Counted from the first letter of the stretch, positions 1 to 6,922 are shown. The stretch is DNA of 10,939 nt from Xanthobacteraceae bacterium (GCA_030039655.1 JASHVC010000132.1:1-10939), one strand, 5' to 3'. The notes: generated by a model from the sequence alone, not told the origin. Made by a program: numbers and translations.

Positions 1-823
1 AGGTGTCGGCCGTGTCCTTGCGATCCTGCTTCGAATATTTCACCAGGATATCGACCGCCTGATCCTTGTTCTTGGTGTCGTAGAGCCAGCGCACGGCACG
101 CCCATAGGCCCGGACATAACTAAAAAGCGCGTCGCGGTTCTTCGCCGCCCACTCGGTGTTGGTGGCCCAGACCGTGAAGGGAAAATCCTTCAGATAAGTT
201 TCGACATCGCCCAGGTCGGTGTAGCCGGCCGCCGCCGCGCGAAACGTGGCGGGCGGATACAGAATGGCGGCGTCGGCGCCGCCGGACATAAGCGCCGCGA
301 GCCGATCCTGGGTGGCCTTGGCATAGACAAAATCGAGATCGGCGGCTTTCAATCCCGCCGAGGCGATGAATGCCTCCATGTAGATCAGCGTCACGTCCTT
401 GATGCCGCCGATGCTCACCGTCTTGCCCTTGAGTTCGGCGATGCTCTTGATCGCCGATTTGGCGTAGACCGCGTACGGTGGCTGATTGACGGCGTTGATG
501 ACGATCTTCACCGGCGCGCCCTGATTGGTGGCGCGGACGAAATCGGGAAAGCCGCTGTAGCCGATATTGAGCGAGCCGGCGGCGAGCTGTTGGGCGGCCC
601 CCGGTCCCACCGAGAGCAGGTCAACGTTGACGCCGTTTTCCTTGAACCAGCCCAGCTCGCTGGCGACATATTCGGGCCATTGCAACGCGCCGTTGCTAAC
701 AAAGCCCTCGACGATCTTCGTTTCGGCGCGGGCTGTATTAAGCTCGGTCGCAGCAACCGCCAGCGTTGCTGCTGCGGCCAGGGCGGCTGACATAAGAAAT
801 CGGCATACAATCGCTGCGCTCAT
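1..823 (-). CDS. NitT/TauT-type ABC transporter substrate-binding protein (3' end outside window)
   Basis: The frame is open from an ATG at 821-823 to the left edge, giving 274 residues; relatives have about 320-340, so roughly the last 50-60 are missing. An in-frame TGA lies five codons upstream of this ATG, so it is the first possible ATG start. The N-terminus is a Sec signal peptide: an Arg at residue 8, an Ala/Leu-rich core at about 9-26, and a likely cleavage after Ala-Arg-Ala near residue 33. The mature part has the usual NMT1/SsuA-like pattern: a segment ending ELGWFKENG, then GAAQQLAAGSLNIGY, the lobe motif ELKGKTVSIGG, and GGADAAIL. Such proteins hand small organic or inorganic anions (nitrate, sulfonates, pyrimidine precursors, aromatics) to an ABC permease; the ligand cannot be read here. 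GC content is clearly higher than in the neighbouring 1616-6756 cluster, so it is probably a separate transport system. Family call firm, substrate unknown. Confidence 0.9.
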   Translation of the reverse strand, partial: MSAAIVCRFLMSAALAAAATLAVAATELNTARAETKIVEGFVSNGALQWPEYVASELGWFKENGVNVDLLSVGPGAAQQLAAGSLNIGYSGFPDFVRATNQGAPVKIVINAVNQPPYAVYAKSAIKSIAELKGKTVSIGGIKDVTLIYMEAFIASAGLKAADLDFVYAKATQDRLAALMSGGADAAILYPPATFRAAAAGYTDLGDVETYLKDFPFTVWATNTEWAAKNRDALFSYVRAYGRAVRWLYDTKNKDQAVDILVKYSKQDRKDTADT

Positions 824-847
824 CTCGCTGCAACCTCACGCTCTTTG

Positions 848-883
848 GTTGTGTCGCTGATCGACTTCCGAGCACGACACAAC
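848..883. promoter_or_regulatory. Perfect 9-bp inverted repeat in the leader of the 1-823 gene
   Basis: GTTGTGTCG at 848-856 is exactly complementary to CGACACAAC at 875-883, separated by 18 bp. It sits between the proposed promoter at 906-934 and the start codon at 823. As DNA it could be an operator with half-sites 27 bp apart. As RNA it would form a 9-bp stem with an 18-nt loop about 25 nt before the start codon. There is no T-run, so it is not an intrinsic terminator. The repeat is seen directly; the role is inference. Confidence 0.5.
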
Positions 884-905
884 ATTAGTGTGATCCAGCA
901 CAGAT

Positions 906-934
906 ATTTTACGGCAATATCACCTCTGCTGCAA
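906..934 (-). promoter_or_regulatory. Sigma-70-like promoter candidate for the 1-823 binding protein
   Basis: On the minus strand TTGCAG (929-934) is followed after exactly 17 bp by TAAAAT (906-911). The -10 matches the consensus in 5 of 6 positions and the -35 in 3 of 6. Transcription would begin near 899 and leave a leader of about 76 nt that includes the 9-bp inverted repeat. Alphaproteobacterial promoters are loosely conserved, so this is a candidate only. Confidence 0.35.
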
Positions 935-1149
935 TCCACTGCCGGGCCGCACCCACAATCCGGCTCAATCGTCGTCTCTCATCCCTTGCCGACGCCGGTT
1001 GCCGACCGCTCCAGGGGGCACTCCACGAGCAACAAGCTGGCAGAACCGAGAGCCGCGGACCGCGGTGCAAAGCGTAATCGGCCTCTGCGCCACGACGTAG
1101 CGACGTCGATCGCGGGTATCGCACGGCACGGCGCACAGCGCTCGGCCAG

Positions 1150-1170
1150 CGAGTGGCGAGTGGCGAGTGG
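1150..1170. repeat. Three tandem copies of the 7-mer CGAGTGG
   Basis: CGAGTGG occurs three times in a row without mismatch. On the other strand it reads CCACTCG. Short arrays of this type are frequent between genes in Bradyrhizobium-like genomes, which is recollection and was not searched. It lies between a terminator and the promoter region of the left gene and no function is apparent. Confidence 0.6.
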
Positions 1171-1233
1171 CTTCGGCAAGACATACAACGAGAGAGGACG
1201 GTGATGGCGCTCGAGCTGCGCGAAAGCGGAATG

Positions 1234-1262
1234 AAAAAAGCTGCCAACTCACAGGTGGCAGC
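1234..1262 (-). terminator. Rho-independent terminator of the transporter/monooxygenase unit
   Basis: Read on the minus strand: a perfect 7-bp stem GCTGCCA/TGGCAGC (1256-1262 with 1240-1246), a 9-nt loop, then six T residues (1234-1239) directly after the stem. This is the standard intrinsic terminator layout. It lies 353 nt beyond the monooxygenase stop codon and nothing better is seen in between, so it most likely ends the transcript that starts upstream of 6756. The opposite orientation lacks a T-run. Confidence 0.8.
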
Positions 1263-1444
1263 CCAAGTTCGGGAGGAACTGTGCGCATGAGCGCACGCCC
1301 AGTGAAATATCACATTCTCAGCAGCTGTCAACGCTAGAGAGCTGGCCGAGGCCCACAGTTCTTCGGCGGGAGCGTCTGGCCTCCTAGTAGAGAATCTGCC
1401 GCGCCAGCGCAATGGTCGTAACGACCTCTCGCTGACACATAAGT

Positions 1445-1531
1445 CTACTGACGTAAGCGAACCAATTTGCGCAACGTCGTCTTTCTCCTCCGCATAGTCA
1501 CGGCTATTGCGATCTCAAGCTCCGCTTCCAT
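1445..1531 (-). CDS. Doubtful 28-residue reading frame with a good ribosome binding site
   Basis: An ATG at 1529-1531 is preceded by GAGGAG with a 3-nt spacer (ACG), and the frame closes with TAG at 1445-1447. The peptide begins MEAELEIAIAVT, acidic then hydrophobic, and has a strongly basic second half (RRRKTTLRK, ending RLRQ). It lies in the tail of the monooxygenase transcript, before the terminator at 1234-1262. I recognise no family. A chance frame is quite possible; the only positive evidence is the Shine-Dalgarno match and the position between the last gene and the terminator. Confidence 0.15.
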   Translation of the reverse strand: MEAELEIAIAVTMRRRKTTLRKLVRLRQ

Positions 1532-1615
1532 CGTCTCCTCGATCCATTAAGTGCAAACGGAAACGCGGTGTCACCGGCTGCGCAAGCAGATCGCGCTGCC
1601 TCCGGCGCGAGACAA

Positions 1616-3265
1616 CTACGGCGCATCTATCGATTTCACTTGACCGAACTCGAGATCAAACACAAATCCAGAATACCCCTCCTGGGCAACCTTCTGTATT
1701 TTTTCCATATAAGTAGAAGCTCCCCCCATGTAGGGCATTACAACCGGATACTTGCCCGGTACATTGGCCCCGACGTACCACGAGTTACCAGCCTTCGCCA
1801 AAATTGTTCGCCCACCAACTTCGTTAACGTGGGCGAACCAGGCCTCCTCCGCCTTCTGCGTAGCTTCAACAGAACATTGCTGACTGCGCCTCATTGTCGA
1901 CAGACAGTCGATAATCCAATCAACATGTTGCTCGATTGACGTCACCATGTTCGCAAATACGGAAGGGCTCCCCGGTCCAGTGATAATAAACAGATTAGGA
2001 AAGCCCGCGATCGATAGACCGAGGTATGTTTTGGGACCTTGCTTCCAATGATCTCGCAGCGCAATTCCGGCACGGCCACGGATGTCGATGCGCGTTAAGG
2101 CTCCGGTCATGGCATCAAACCCGATAGCGAGCACCAAGACGTCCAGCTCATAGTCGCGTGATGCTGTCCGAACGCCACTGGCCGTAATCTCCCGGATAGG
2201 ATTTGCGCGAATGTCAACAAGCGAAACATTCTCTCGGTTGAACATTTCGTAATAATTTGTGTCAACGCAGATCCGTTTTCCACCGATGCCGTAATCTCGC
2301 GGAGTGAGGGCTGCGGCAGTCGAGGTGTTTCGCACGATGGCGGCGATTCGACCGCGCACGTAGTCTGATGCCTGTCGGTTGACTTCATCACTAGTCGTCA
2401 CGTCTGGAAAAGCATAAATGTATCCGATACCTCCAGTGACATTCCAACGTCGAGAAAATTCACGCTCGCGTTCAGTCCAGGTGAACTCGACACCGGGTCG
2501 GGTGCCCGCGTCGTTTAATGTGCTATTGCGTGTAAGCCGTGCCGCGCGACGCCGTTCGCTGTAGTTCTCCTTCCAACCACGCACATATTCTCGGTCAAGT
2601 GCACGATTGTGGGCGGGAATGCTATAATGCGGCGTGCGTTGGAACACAGTTAAGTGTTTCGCTTGCGCCGCCAGAATCGGAGCGACCTGAATGCCTGAGG
2701 ACCCTGTACCGATTAGCCCTACGCGTTGGTCTGCGAAATCCATTTCCCCTTCTGGCCAGTCGAACGTGCGACAAATTTTTCTGGAAAACTTGTGCAAGCC
2801 CGGGAAACTCGGTTCGAGCGGGGCCGACAAGCAGCCCGTGGCCATCACCACGAAACGGCCTAAAAAACGCTGACCTTGATGCGTTAGTAGCTCCCAGTGT
2901 CTTGTTTCTTCATCAAACGTCGCGGCCGTCACCCGTGTGTTCAGTTGGATTTCACCCCGAAGGTCGAGTTTGTCCGCCACGAAATTGATGTACCGGAGGA
3001 TTTCCGGCTGCGATGCGTAATATTCGCTCCAATTCCACTCTTGCTGTATCTCGTTAGAGAACGAATACGAGTACTGCATGCTCTCGATATCGCATCGAGC
3101 TCCAGGGTATCGGTTCCAAAACCAGGTACCGCCGATCGCTTTACCGGCTTCGAACACACGCACTCTGAGGCCCAAGTTGCGAAAGGAATAAAGAGAGTAA
3201 AGGCCAGCGAAACCCGCCCCCACGACCAGCACGTCGTATGCAGGATGCTGTTGGCGTTGGATCAT
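1616..3265 (-). CDS. Class B flavoprotein monooxygenase, Baeyer-Villiger type, with altered fingerprint
   Basis: These enzymes use FAD and NADPH to insert oxygen next to a carbonyl, turning ketones into esters or lactones, or to oxidise heteroatoms. Visible parts: the FAD Rossmann motif GAGFAG (residues 16-21), GGTWFWNRYPGARCD (45-59), the NADPH Rossmann motif GTGSSG (186-191), a KR pair with YYEMFNR (330-344), GPGSPS (430-435) and SWYVGANVPGK. At 549 residues it matches cyclohexanone and phenylacetone monooxygenases. The fingerprint FxGxxxHxxxWP reads FSRKICRTFDWP (160-171): the Gly and the central His are both Arg, although each differs from a Gly or His codon by one transition. The start is taken at ATG 3263-3265, with AGGGTGAG suitably placed upstream; a GTG at 3277 would add four residues but has the purine tract directly against it. 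It is the last gene of the transporter unit, 34 bp behind the ATPase stop. The frame is otherwise intact. Substrate unknown; N- or S-oxidation is an alternative. Confidence 0.9.
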   Translation of the reverse strand: MIQRQQHPAYDVLVVGAGFAGLYSLYSFRNLGLRVRVFEAGKAIGGTWFWNRYPGARCDIESMQYSYSFSNEIQQEWNWSEYYASQPEILRYINFVADKLDLRGEIQLNTRVTAATFDEETRHWELLTHQGQRFLGRFVVMATGCLSAPLEPSFPGLHKFSRKICRTFDWPEGEMDFADQRVGLIGTGSSGIQVAPILAAQAKHLTVFQRTPHYSIPAHNRALDREYVRGWKENYSERRRAARLTRNSTLNDAGTRPGVEFTWTEREREFSRRWNVTGGIGYIYAFPDVTTSDEVNRQASDYVRGRIAAIVRNTSTAAALTPRDYGIGGKRICVDTNYYEMFNRENVSLVDIRANPIREITASGVRTASRDYELDVLVLAIGFDAMTGALTRIDIRGRAGIALRDHWKQGPKTYLGLSIAGFPNLFIITGPGSPSVFANMVTSIEQHVDWIIDCLSTMRRSQQCSVEATQKAEEAWFAHVNEVGGRTILAKAGNSWYVGANVPGKYPVVMPYMGGASTYMEKIQKVAQEGYSGFVFDLEFGQVKSIDAP

Positions 3266-3299
3266 TGACCCGCTCACCCTTCGTCTGCTGGATATGAAC

Positions 3300-4088
3300 T
3301 CAGAGTTTCACGTTCGTCCCGGGACGCGCAGGGTCCGAAGGCGGGCGCCTGATGAGCCGAGCAATTGCCGAGCGGTCGGCCACAAACTCGGGCATCGCAC
3401 GCGTGACAATTTGGTCCCTAGGCCTCGGCAAATTCACTATCAATCGATCAAGTACAATGCTTGGTGCGGCAGAAAGCACAATGACCCGGTCGGAAAGGTA
3501 GACGGCTTCGTCGATGTCGTGAGTGACTAAAACGATCGTAATGTTGAAGCGATCGCGCACAGCTGCGACAAGATCCTCCAAATCTGCGCGCGTTTGGGCA
3601 TCTAAAGAACCAAAGGGCTCATCCATCAGCAAAAGCTGAGACTGATACGCAAGCGCTCTCGCTATCGCTGACCGCTGTTGCATTCCCCCCGACAACTGCC
3701 ATGGATAATATCCGCCAAAGTCCGCTAAGCCCACCGCCCGAAGGCTTTCGCCGACGCGCTGGCGACGCTCGTTGGCCCCTATCGGCTGATATAACAGCGG
3801 CAGTTCAATATTTTTTGCCACCGTGAGCCAGGGAAGCAACGAACGGCCGTATTCTTGAAAAACCATCGCAAGGCCCTTTGGAACACCTTGCACAGCCTGA
3901 CCTCGGAATCGGATGACCCCGCCGGTGGGTCGGATGAGCCCGGCCAGGCCTTTCAACAACGTTGTTTTTCCGCAGCCCGACGGCCCGACGATTGAAACAA
4001 TTTCGCCGGCGCTTACATCAAAAGTCACGTCGGCCGTTACGACGTGTCCCTGCGTATAGGCGTGATGAAGGTGGTCGACGGTGAGCAC
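3300..4088 (-). CDS. NitT/TauT-family ABC transporter ATP-binding protein
   Basis: This is the ATPase that powers the two permeases encoded just upstream. Numbered from the GTG at 4086-4088 it has Walker A GPSGCGKTT (35-43), the Q-loop VFQE (76-79) followed by PWLT, the ABC signature LSGGMQQR (132-139), Walker B LLLMDEPFGSLD (152-163) and the switch THD (189-191). All catalytic residues are present. It gives 262 residues, usual for SsuB/TauB-like subunits. The start is uncertain: the conserved domain begins at LTVDHL right behind the GTG, 10 nt after the permease stop, but the frame is open further up to an ATG at 4148 and a TTG at 4157, which would overlap the permease by 50-60 bp and add an unrelated-looking leader. 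None of the three has a clear ribosome binding site, which fits translational coupling. Confidence 0.93.
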   Translation of the reverse strand: MLTVDHLHHAYTQGHVVTADVTFDVSAGEIVSIVGPSGCGKTTLLKGLAGLIRPTGGVIRFRGQAVQGVPKGLAMVFQEYGRSLLPWLTVAKNIELPLLYQPIGANERRQRVGESLRAVGLADFGGYYPWQLSGGMQQRSAIARALAYQSQLLLMDEPFGSLDAQTRADLEDLVAAVRDRFNITIVLVTHDIDEAVYLSDRVIVLSAAPSIVLDRLIVNLPRPRDQIVTRAMPEFVADRSAIARLIRRPPSDPARPGTNVKL

Positions 4089-4098
4089 GTCAGTATAA

Positions 4099-4914
4099 CT
4101 ACGCAAGTGCCGTCCGGCGCAATGCGCCGTGGTGCCAGGCCAAGGCATAGCGCTCAAATCGGACGAACAACCAATTCAAGGTAAATCCCAGCACTGCAAG
4201 CAGGACAATGCCGCACCACATGTCAGTAAGAAGAAACACGATCTGTGCATTCTGAATGAGGTAGCCGATACCATTGGTACTAGCAACGAATTCGCTTACC
4301 ACCATCAAAATCACAGCCAGTGCCAAAGCCACTCGCATGCCCGCGAAGACCTTTGGCAGAGCAGAAGGCACCACTATGCGCCACAGACAGGCACGGGGTG
4401 AAAGTTGAAATACTTTGGCAGTGTCAAGCTGCACAGGATCGACTGTCCGAGCCCCCTCGATCGTATTGAGAAGAATTGGCCAGATCGATCCAAAAGCTAT
4501 TAAAGCGATCCGCATGACCGCCTCGGTCCCAAGCAAGATAACAAACACCGGTATCAACGCGGGTCCAGGGATTGCGCGCAAGAACTGAAGCGTAGGATTA
4601 AGGAAATCGGAGCTAGCTCGGGAACGCCCCATTAGCACCCCAAGCGGTACGCCTATGACGACGGCCAGCAACCAACCAGCCAGAAGCCGAAAGAGGCTTG
4701 GCAGAACATCTTTGTAAACGCCATCACCGAGAAAGAGAGCTCGAGGCGATTCCGACAACCACAAGGTCACCGCGCGGCTAAGAATTTCCGAGGGAGGAGG
4801 AAAGAAAATCGATTGCCCGCGCACCGCCGCAAACTGCCAAAACAGGACGAGAACGATTCCTAAACCATATCGAATTGCCCATGACTGGAAAACGTCGATC
4901 CATTTCTTTGTCAT
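4099..4914 (-). CDS. ABC transporter permease (second of two), NitT/TauT family
   Basis: An inner-membrane subunit of 271 residues with about six hydrophobic segments (near 15-31, 74-96, 117-130, 133-150, 190-211 and 230-250). The cytoplasmic EAA-type loop that docks on the ATPase is at about 158-193, here as VQLDTAKVFQLSPRACL followed by PSALPKVFAGMR. The start is ATG 4912-4914 because it overlaps the TGA of the preceding permease as ATGA, the classic sign of translational coupling; a start nine codons earlier is possible but less likely. It clearly differs from the other permease, so the channel is expected to be a heterodimer rather than a homodimer, which is the commoner layout in SsuC/TauC systems. 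Substrate unknown. Confidence 0.92.
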   Translation of the reverse strand: MTKKWIDVFQSWAIRYGLGIVLVLFWQFAAVRGQSIFFPPPSEILSRAVTLWLSESPRALFLGDGVYKDVLPSLFRLLAGWLLAVVIGVPLGVLMGRSRASSDFLNPTLQFLRAIPGPALIPVFVILLGTEAVMRIALIAFGSIWPILLNTIEGARTVDPVQLDTAKVFQLSPRACLWRIVVPSALPKVFAGMRVALALAVILMVVSEFVASTNGIGYLIQNAQIVFLLTDMWCGIVLLAVLGFTLNWLFVRFERYALAWHHGALRRTALA

Positions 4915-5714
4915 GACGGAGCTACACCCAGGTAACGCCACGCAAAGTAGCGATGCTCTAACAAACTCAAGACAGTGTTGATTATCGCACCAATGATTCC
5001 AGTTATAGCGGCTCCCGCCAAAACGGAGTCCATTTGGCCGCCGCTCAGAGATACGAACAGAATGTACGAACCAATGCCGCTATCCGTCGACGCCAAGAGC
5101 TCAGAGGCGATTACCACGATAAGTCCGATAGACGCCGAAATACGAATTCCGGTAAAGATAAGCGGAGCCGCGCTTGGAAGATTAATCCGCCGCACAATCG
5201 CCATACGTTGTAAGCCGAAGCAGCGAGCAGTCTCAACCGCGACCGGATCCACCTCGTGCACGCCATAAATGGTATTGAACAAAATCGGCCACGTAGTCGC
5301 GTACGCCGTCAGGATGACTTTCATGAGGAAGCCTTGTCCCCAAAGCAAGATAGCCAGCGGAATAAGCGCCACTGAGGGTATCGGACGCATAAACTCTACG
5401 AGCGGCGACGTCATTTTATAAGCTAATTCGGACGAGCCGAGGAGGATACCGATGGGTACGCTGACGATGGTCGCAAGTGTGAGACCAACAGCCCACGCGT
5501 AAAGTGTTGAAAGCACGTCGCTCAAGAACTTGGTGTCTATCGATAGTTCGAAAATTTTATGTACGACGGAAGACGCCCTCGGCAAATAGATCGACGGCAC
5601 GAACTCGAGCCTCGTCACAAACTCGGCAATCAGAAAAAACGCGATTATGCCTAAGGCGACCCGAATGGCGGCCGCCAAGCGCTTTCGCAGGTCCGGACTA
5701 GACAGCCCTCTCAT
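4911..5714 (-). CDS. ABC transporter permease (first of two), NitT/TauT family
   Basis: A 267-residue inner-membrane protein with hydrophobic segments near 16-35, 72-93, 110-126, 130-148, 190-208 and 230-252. The EAA-type loop runs VDPVAVETARCFGLQRM to INLPSAAPLIFTGIR (about 155-191), and RPIPSVALIPL before the fourth segment is typical of this permease family. It starts at ATG 5712-5714, 40 bp after the binding-protein stop, without a clear ribosome binding site, and ends in the ATGA overlap with the next permease. The order binding protein, two permeases, one ATPase indicates a complete importer. Confidence 0.92.
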   Translation of the reverse strand: MRGLSSPDLRKRLAAAIRVALGIIAFFLIAEFVTRLEFVPSIYLPRASSVVHKIFELSIDTKFLSDVLSTLYAWAVGLTLATIVSVPIGILLGSSELAYKMTSPLVEFMRPIPSVALIPLAILLWGQGFLMKVILTAYATTWPILFNTIYGVHEVDPVAVETARCFGLQRMAIVRRINLPSAAPLIFTGIRISASIGLIVVIASELLASTDSGIGSYILFVSLSGGQMDSVLAGAAITGIIGAIINTVLSLLEHRYFAWRYLGVAPS

Positions 5715-5754
5715 TAGATTATGACGAGCTCAGGCCTGTCTCCGCACTTTTGCG

Positions 5755-6756
5755 CTATTGGTGGGTTGCCTCATCTGGCAGTTTGGTCTTGTTGGGAAGT
5801 AATTTTAGTCGATCCATCAGATCAGCAATCGTCTTTAGTTGGGTTAGGTCACTCTTTTCGGGCGTGTAGTTGAGGCCCATTTTCCCGGCGAGCTCTGGCT
5901 TTATGGGCGTAAAGGTCGGGTATATCTCACGCAATTTGACCGGATTGTTATGTGCAAAAGCCAGACCCTTAGCCAAGGCACGTTTGAGGGCTGCAACCGT
6001 ATTGGGATTATCCTTCGCAAATTTCTCGGTCACGGGAAATCCCACGAGTGGAAACCGGTCGTATTCGTTTGAAAATAGATCAAAAATCGATCTTAGGCCT
6101 CCCTCTGCTTTTACGACGGAGAGAATTGGTTCGGGAATGCAGGCAGCGTCTACACCACCGCGCAGCACAGTCGGAGCCATATCGGGAATTCCCATTACGG
6201 TGTAGCCGGTAGACTTGTAGTCAAGACCCTCCTTTTGCAGAAAATCGTCGAGGATGAGATCACAAGCCCCACTCACGGTGACGACAGCTACCTTCTTGCC
6301 GACAAGCTCATCTACCGTTTTGATCGACGAGTCATCCTTGACCATTATAAGTGCCTCTCCTGCGGTTCCGCGGTCATCTTCGGTCAAAGGCACCAAGGGA
6401 ACTCCTCGATTGGTGGCGAGGAGAAACGCCGTCCAAGTGACCCCTCCTGTGTCAAAGTCTCGACCAACGATTCCGGCAATTGGATTACCGCCCATGACGC
6501 GTGGCGTGACGTTCAGGCCCTCCTCCTTAAAGAATCCTTGCTGCAAAGATAGATAGACCACGCCGTAATTTGTTATTGGGAACACACCAAAGGTGATATT
6601 CGGCTTTTCGATGTTCGCGGTCTGCGAATACCCGCTCCGCTCCATTGTCGGCAAGCTCAAGGCCGTGAACACACCCACCAGCAACGTAGGAATGCGCAAA
6701 GCCGGCCGAAATTGTCTCCGCGAAGCAAAAGTCAAGCGAAGCTGTCGTGGCAACAT
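5755..6756 (-). CDS. NMT1/TauA-like ABC substrate-binding protein, first gene of the transporter unit
   Basis: A 333-residue periplasmic binding protein. The first ~45 residues are an unusually long, Arg-rich signal sequence (Arg at 4, 7, 13, 14, 17, 21) with a hydrophobic core at about 22-36 and probable cleavage near SGYSQTAN. The mature part shows NITFGVFP, GVVYLSLQQGFFKEEGLNV, the ligand-cleft turn GGNPIAGI, VDELVGKKVAVVTVSGA, and TVLRGGVDAACIPEP, the usual order in NMT1/SsuA-like proteins. The start ATG at 6754-6756 has a near-perfect AGGAGG five bases upstream. It resembles the 1-823 protein only at family level. Being first and strongly initiated fits the excess of binding protein these importers need. 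The ligand cannot be predicted; the monooxygenase in the same unit suggests an organic compound with a carbonyl or oxidisable heteroatom. Confidence 0.92.
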   Translation of the reverse strand: MLPRQLRLTFASRRQFRPALRIPTLLVGVFTALSLPTMERSGYSQTANIEKPNITFGVFPITNYGVVYLSLQQGFFKEEGLNVTPRVMGGNPIAGIVGRDFDTGGVTWTAFLLATNRGVPLVPLTEDDRGTAGEALIMVKDDSSIKTVDELVGKKVAVVTVSGACDLILDDFLQKEGLDYKSTGYTVMGIPDMAPTVLRGGVDAACIPEPILSVVKAEGGLRSIFDLFSNEYDRFPLVGFPVTEKFAKDNPNTVAALKRALAKGLAFAHNNPVKLREIYPTFTPIKPELAGKMGLNYTPEKSDLTQLKTIADLMDRLKLLPNKTKLPDEATHQ

Positions 6757-6761
6757 GAAGC

Positions 6762-6767
6762 CCTCCT
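6762..6767 (-). promoter_or_regulatory. Strong Shine-Dalgarno of the 5755-6756 binding protein
   Basis: AGGAGG on the minus strand, five bases before ATG 6754-6756. It fixes this start and is the best ribosome binding site of the transporter unit. Confidence 0.85.
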
Positions 6768-6865
6768 ATGTTTCACGAGTGCACCGGGGAGACACGCGCT
6801 GTACCACTGAAAGCGACGACCATTTCCAAGCCAATTCGTGCCAAAATTGCACGAGCGAGTACCTA

Positions 6866-6881
6866 AGCAAGCAACGTTCCA
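6866..6881 (-). promoter_or_regulatory. Sigma-54 (-24/-12) promoter candidate of the transporter/monooxygenase unit
   Basis: The minus strand reads TGGAACG (6875-6881), TTGC (6871-6874), TTGCT (6866-6870). The RpoN consensus is TGGCACG-N4-TTGCW, so there is one mismatch in the -24 block, exact spacing and a perfect -12 block. Transcription would start near 6855, leaving a leader of about 100 nt before the ATG at 6756. RpoN promoters need an enhancer-binding activator; none is encoded in the window. A weaker sigma-70 reading overlaps it (TTGCTT, 17 bp, TGCAAT). Confidence 0.5.
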
Positions 6882-6922
6882 ACTCTGTTGTCGGACGGAC
6901 CACTCAGACCGCGCCGAACCAG

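Larger units (their letters stand above)
824..1615. other. Intergenic stretch of about 790 bp without a convincing gene
   Basis: The region separates two minus-strand genes. It holds the promoter and dyad of the left gene (848-934), a 3 x 7-bp tandem repeat (1150-1170), an intrinsic terminator (1234-1262), and the untranslated tail of the monooxygenase transcript (1263-1615) with one doubtful 28-codon frame. Longer open frames on both strands here are Arg/Ser/Pro-rich, show no recognisable domain and lack ribosome binding sites, as expected for chance frames in GC-rich DNA. The composition turns from GC-rich to more balanced towards 1616. Confidence 0.7.

Noticed and set aside
845..1204. A 119-codon plus-strand frame in the left spacer
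   Set aside because: It overlaps the promoter and inverted repeat of the left gene, has no recognisable domain and no good ribosome binding site.
1281..1296. Hairpin GTGCGC-ATGA-GCGCAC as a terminator
   Set aside because: The 6-bp stem is real but no T-run follows on either strand; the better terminator is at 1234-1262.
909..1412. A 167-codon minus-strand frame in the left spacer
   Set aside because: Arg/Ser/Ala-rich, no family resemblance, no ribosome binding site, and it contains the 7-bp tandem repeat and runs across the intrinsic terminator at 1234-1262.
2539..2988. A 149-codon plus-strand frame inside the monooxygenase gene
   Set aside because: Antisense to a frame with both Rossmann motifs intact; no domain and no translation signal.
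3277..3277. GTG at 3275-3277 as the monooxygenase start
   Set aside because: The GAAGG tract touches this GTG directly, which is too close, whereas ATG 3263-3265 has a suitable spacing and needs only four fewer residues before the Rossmann fold.
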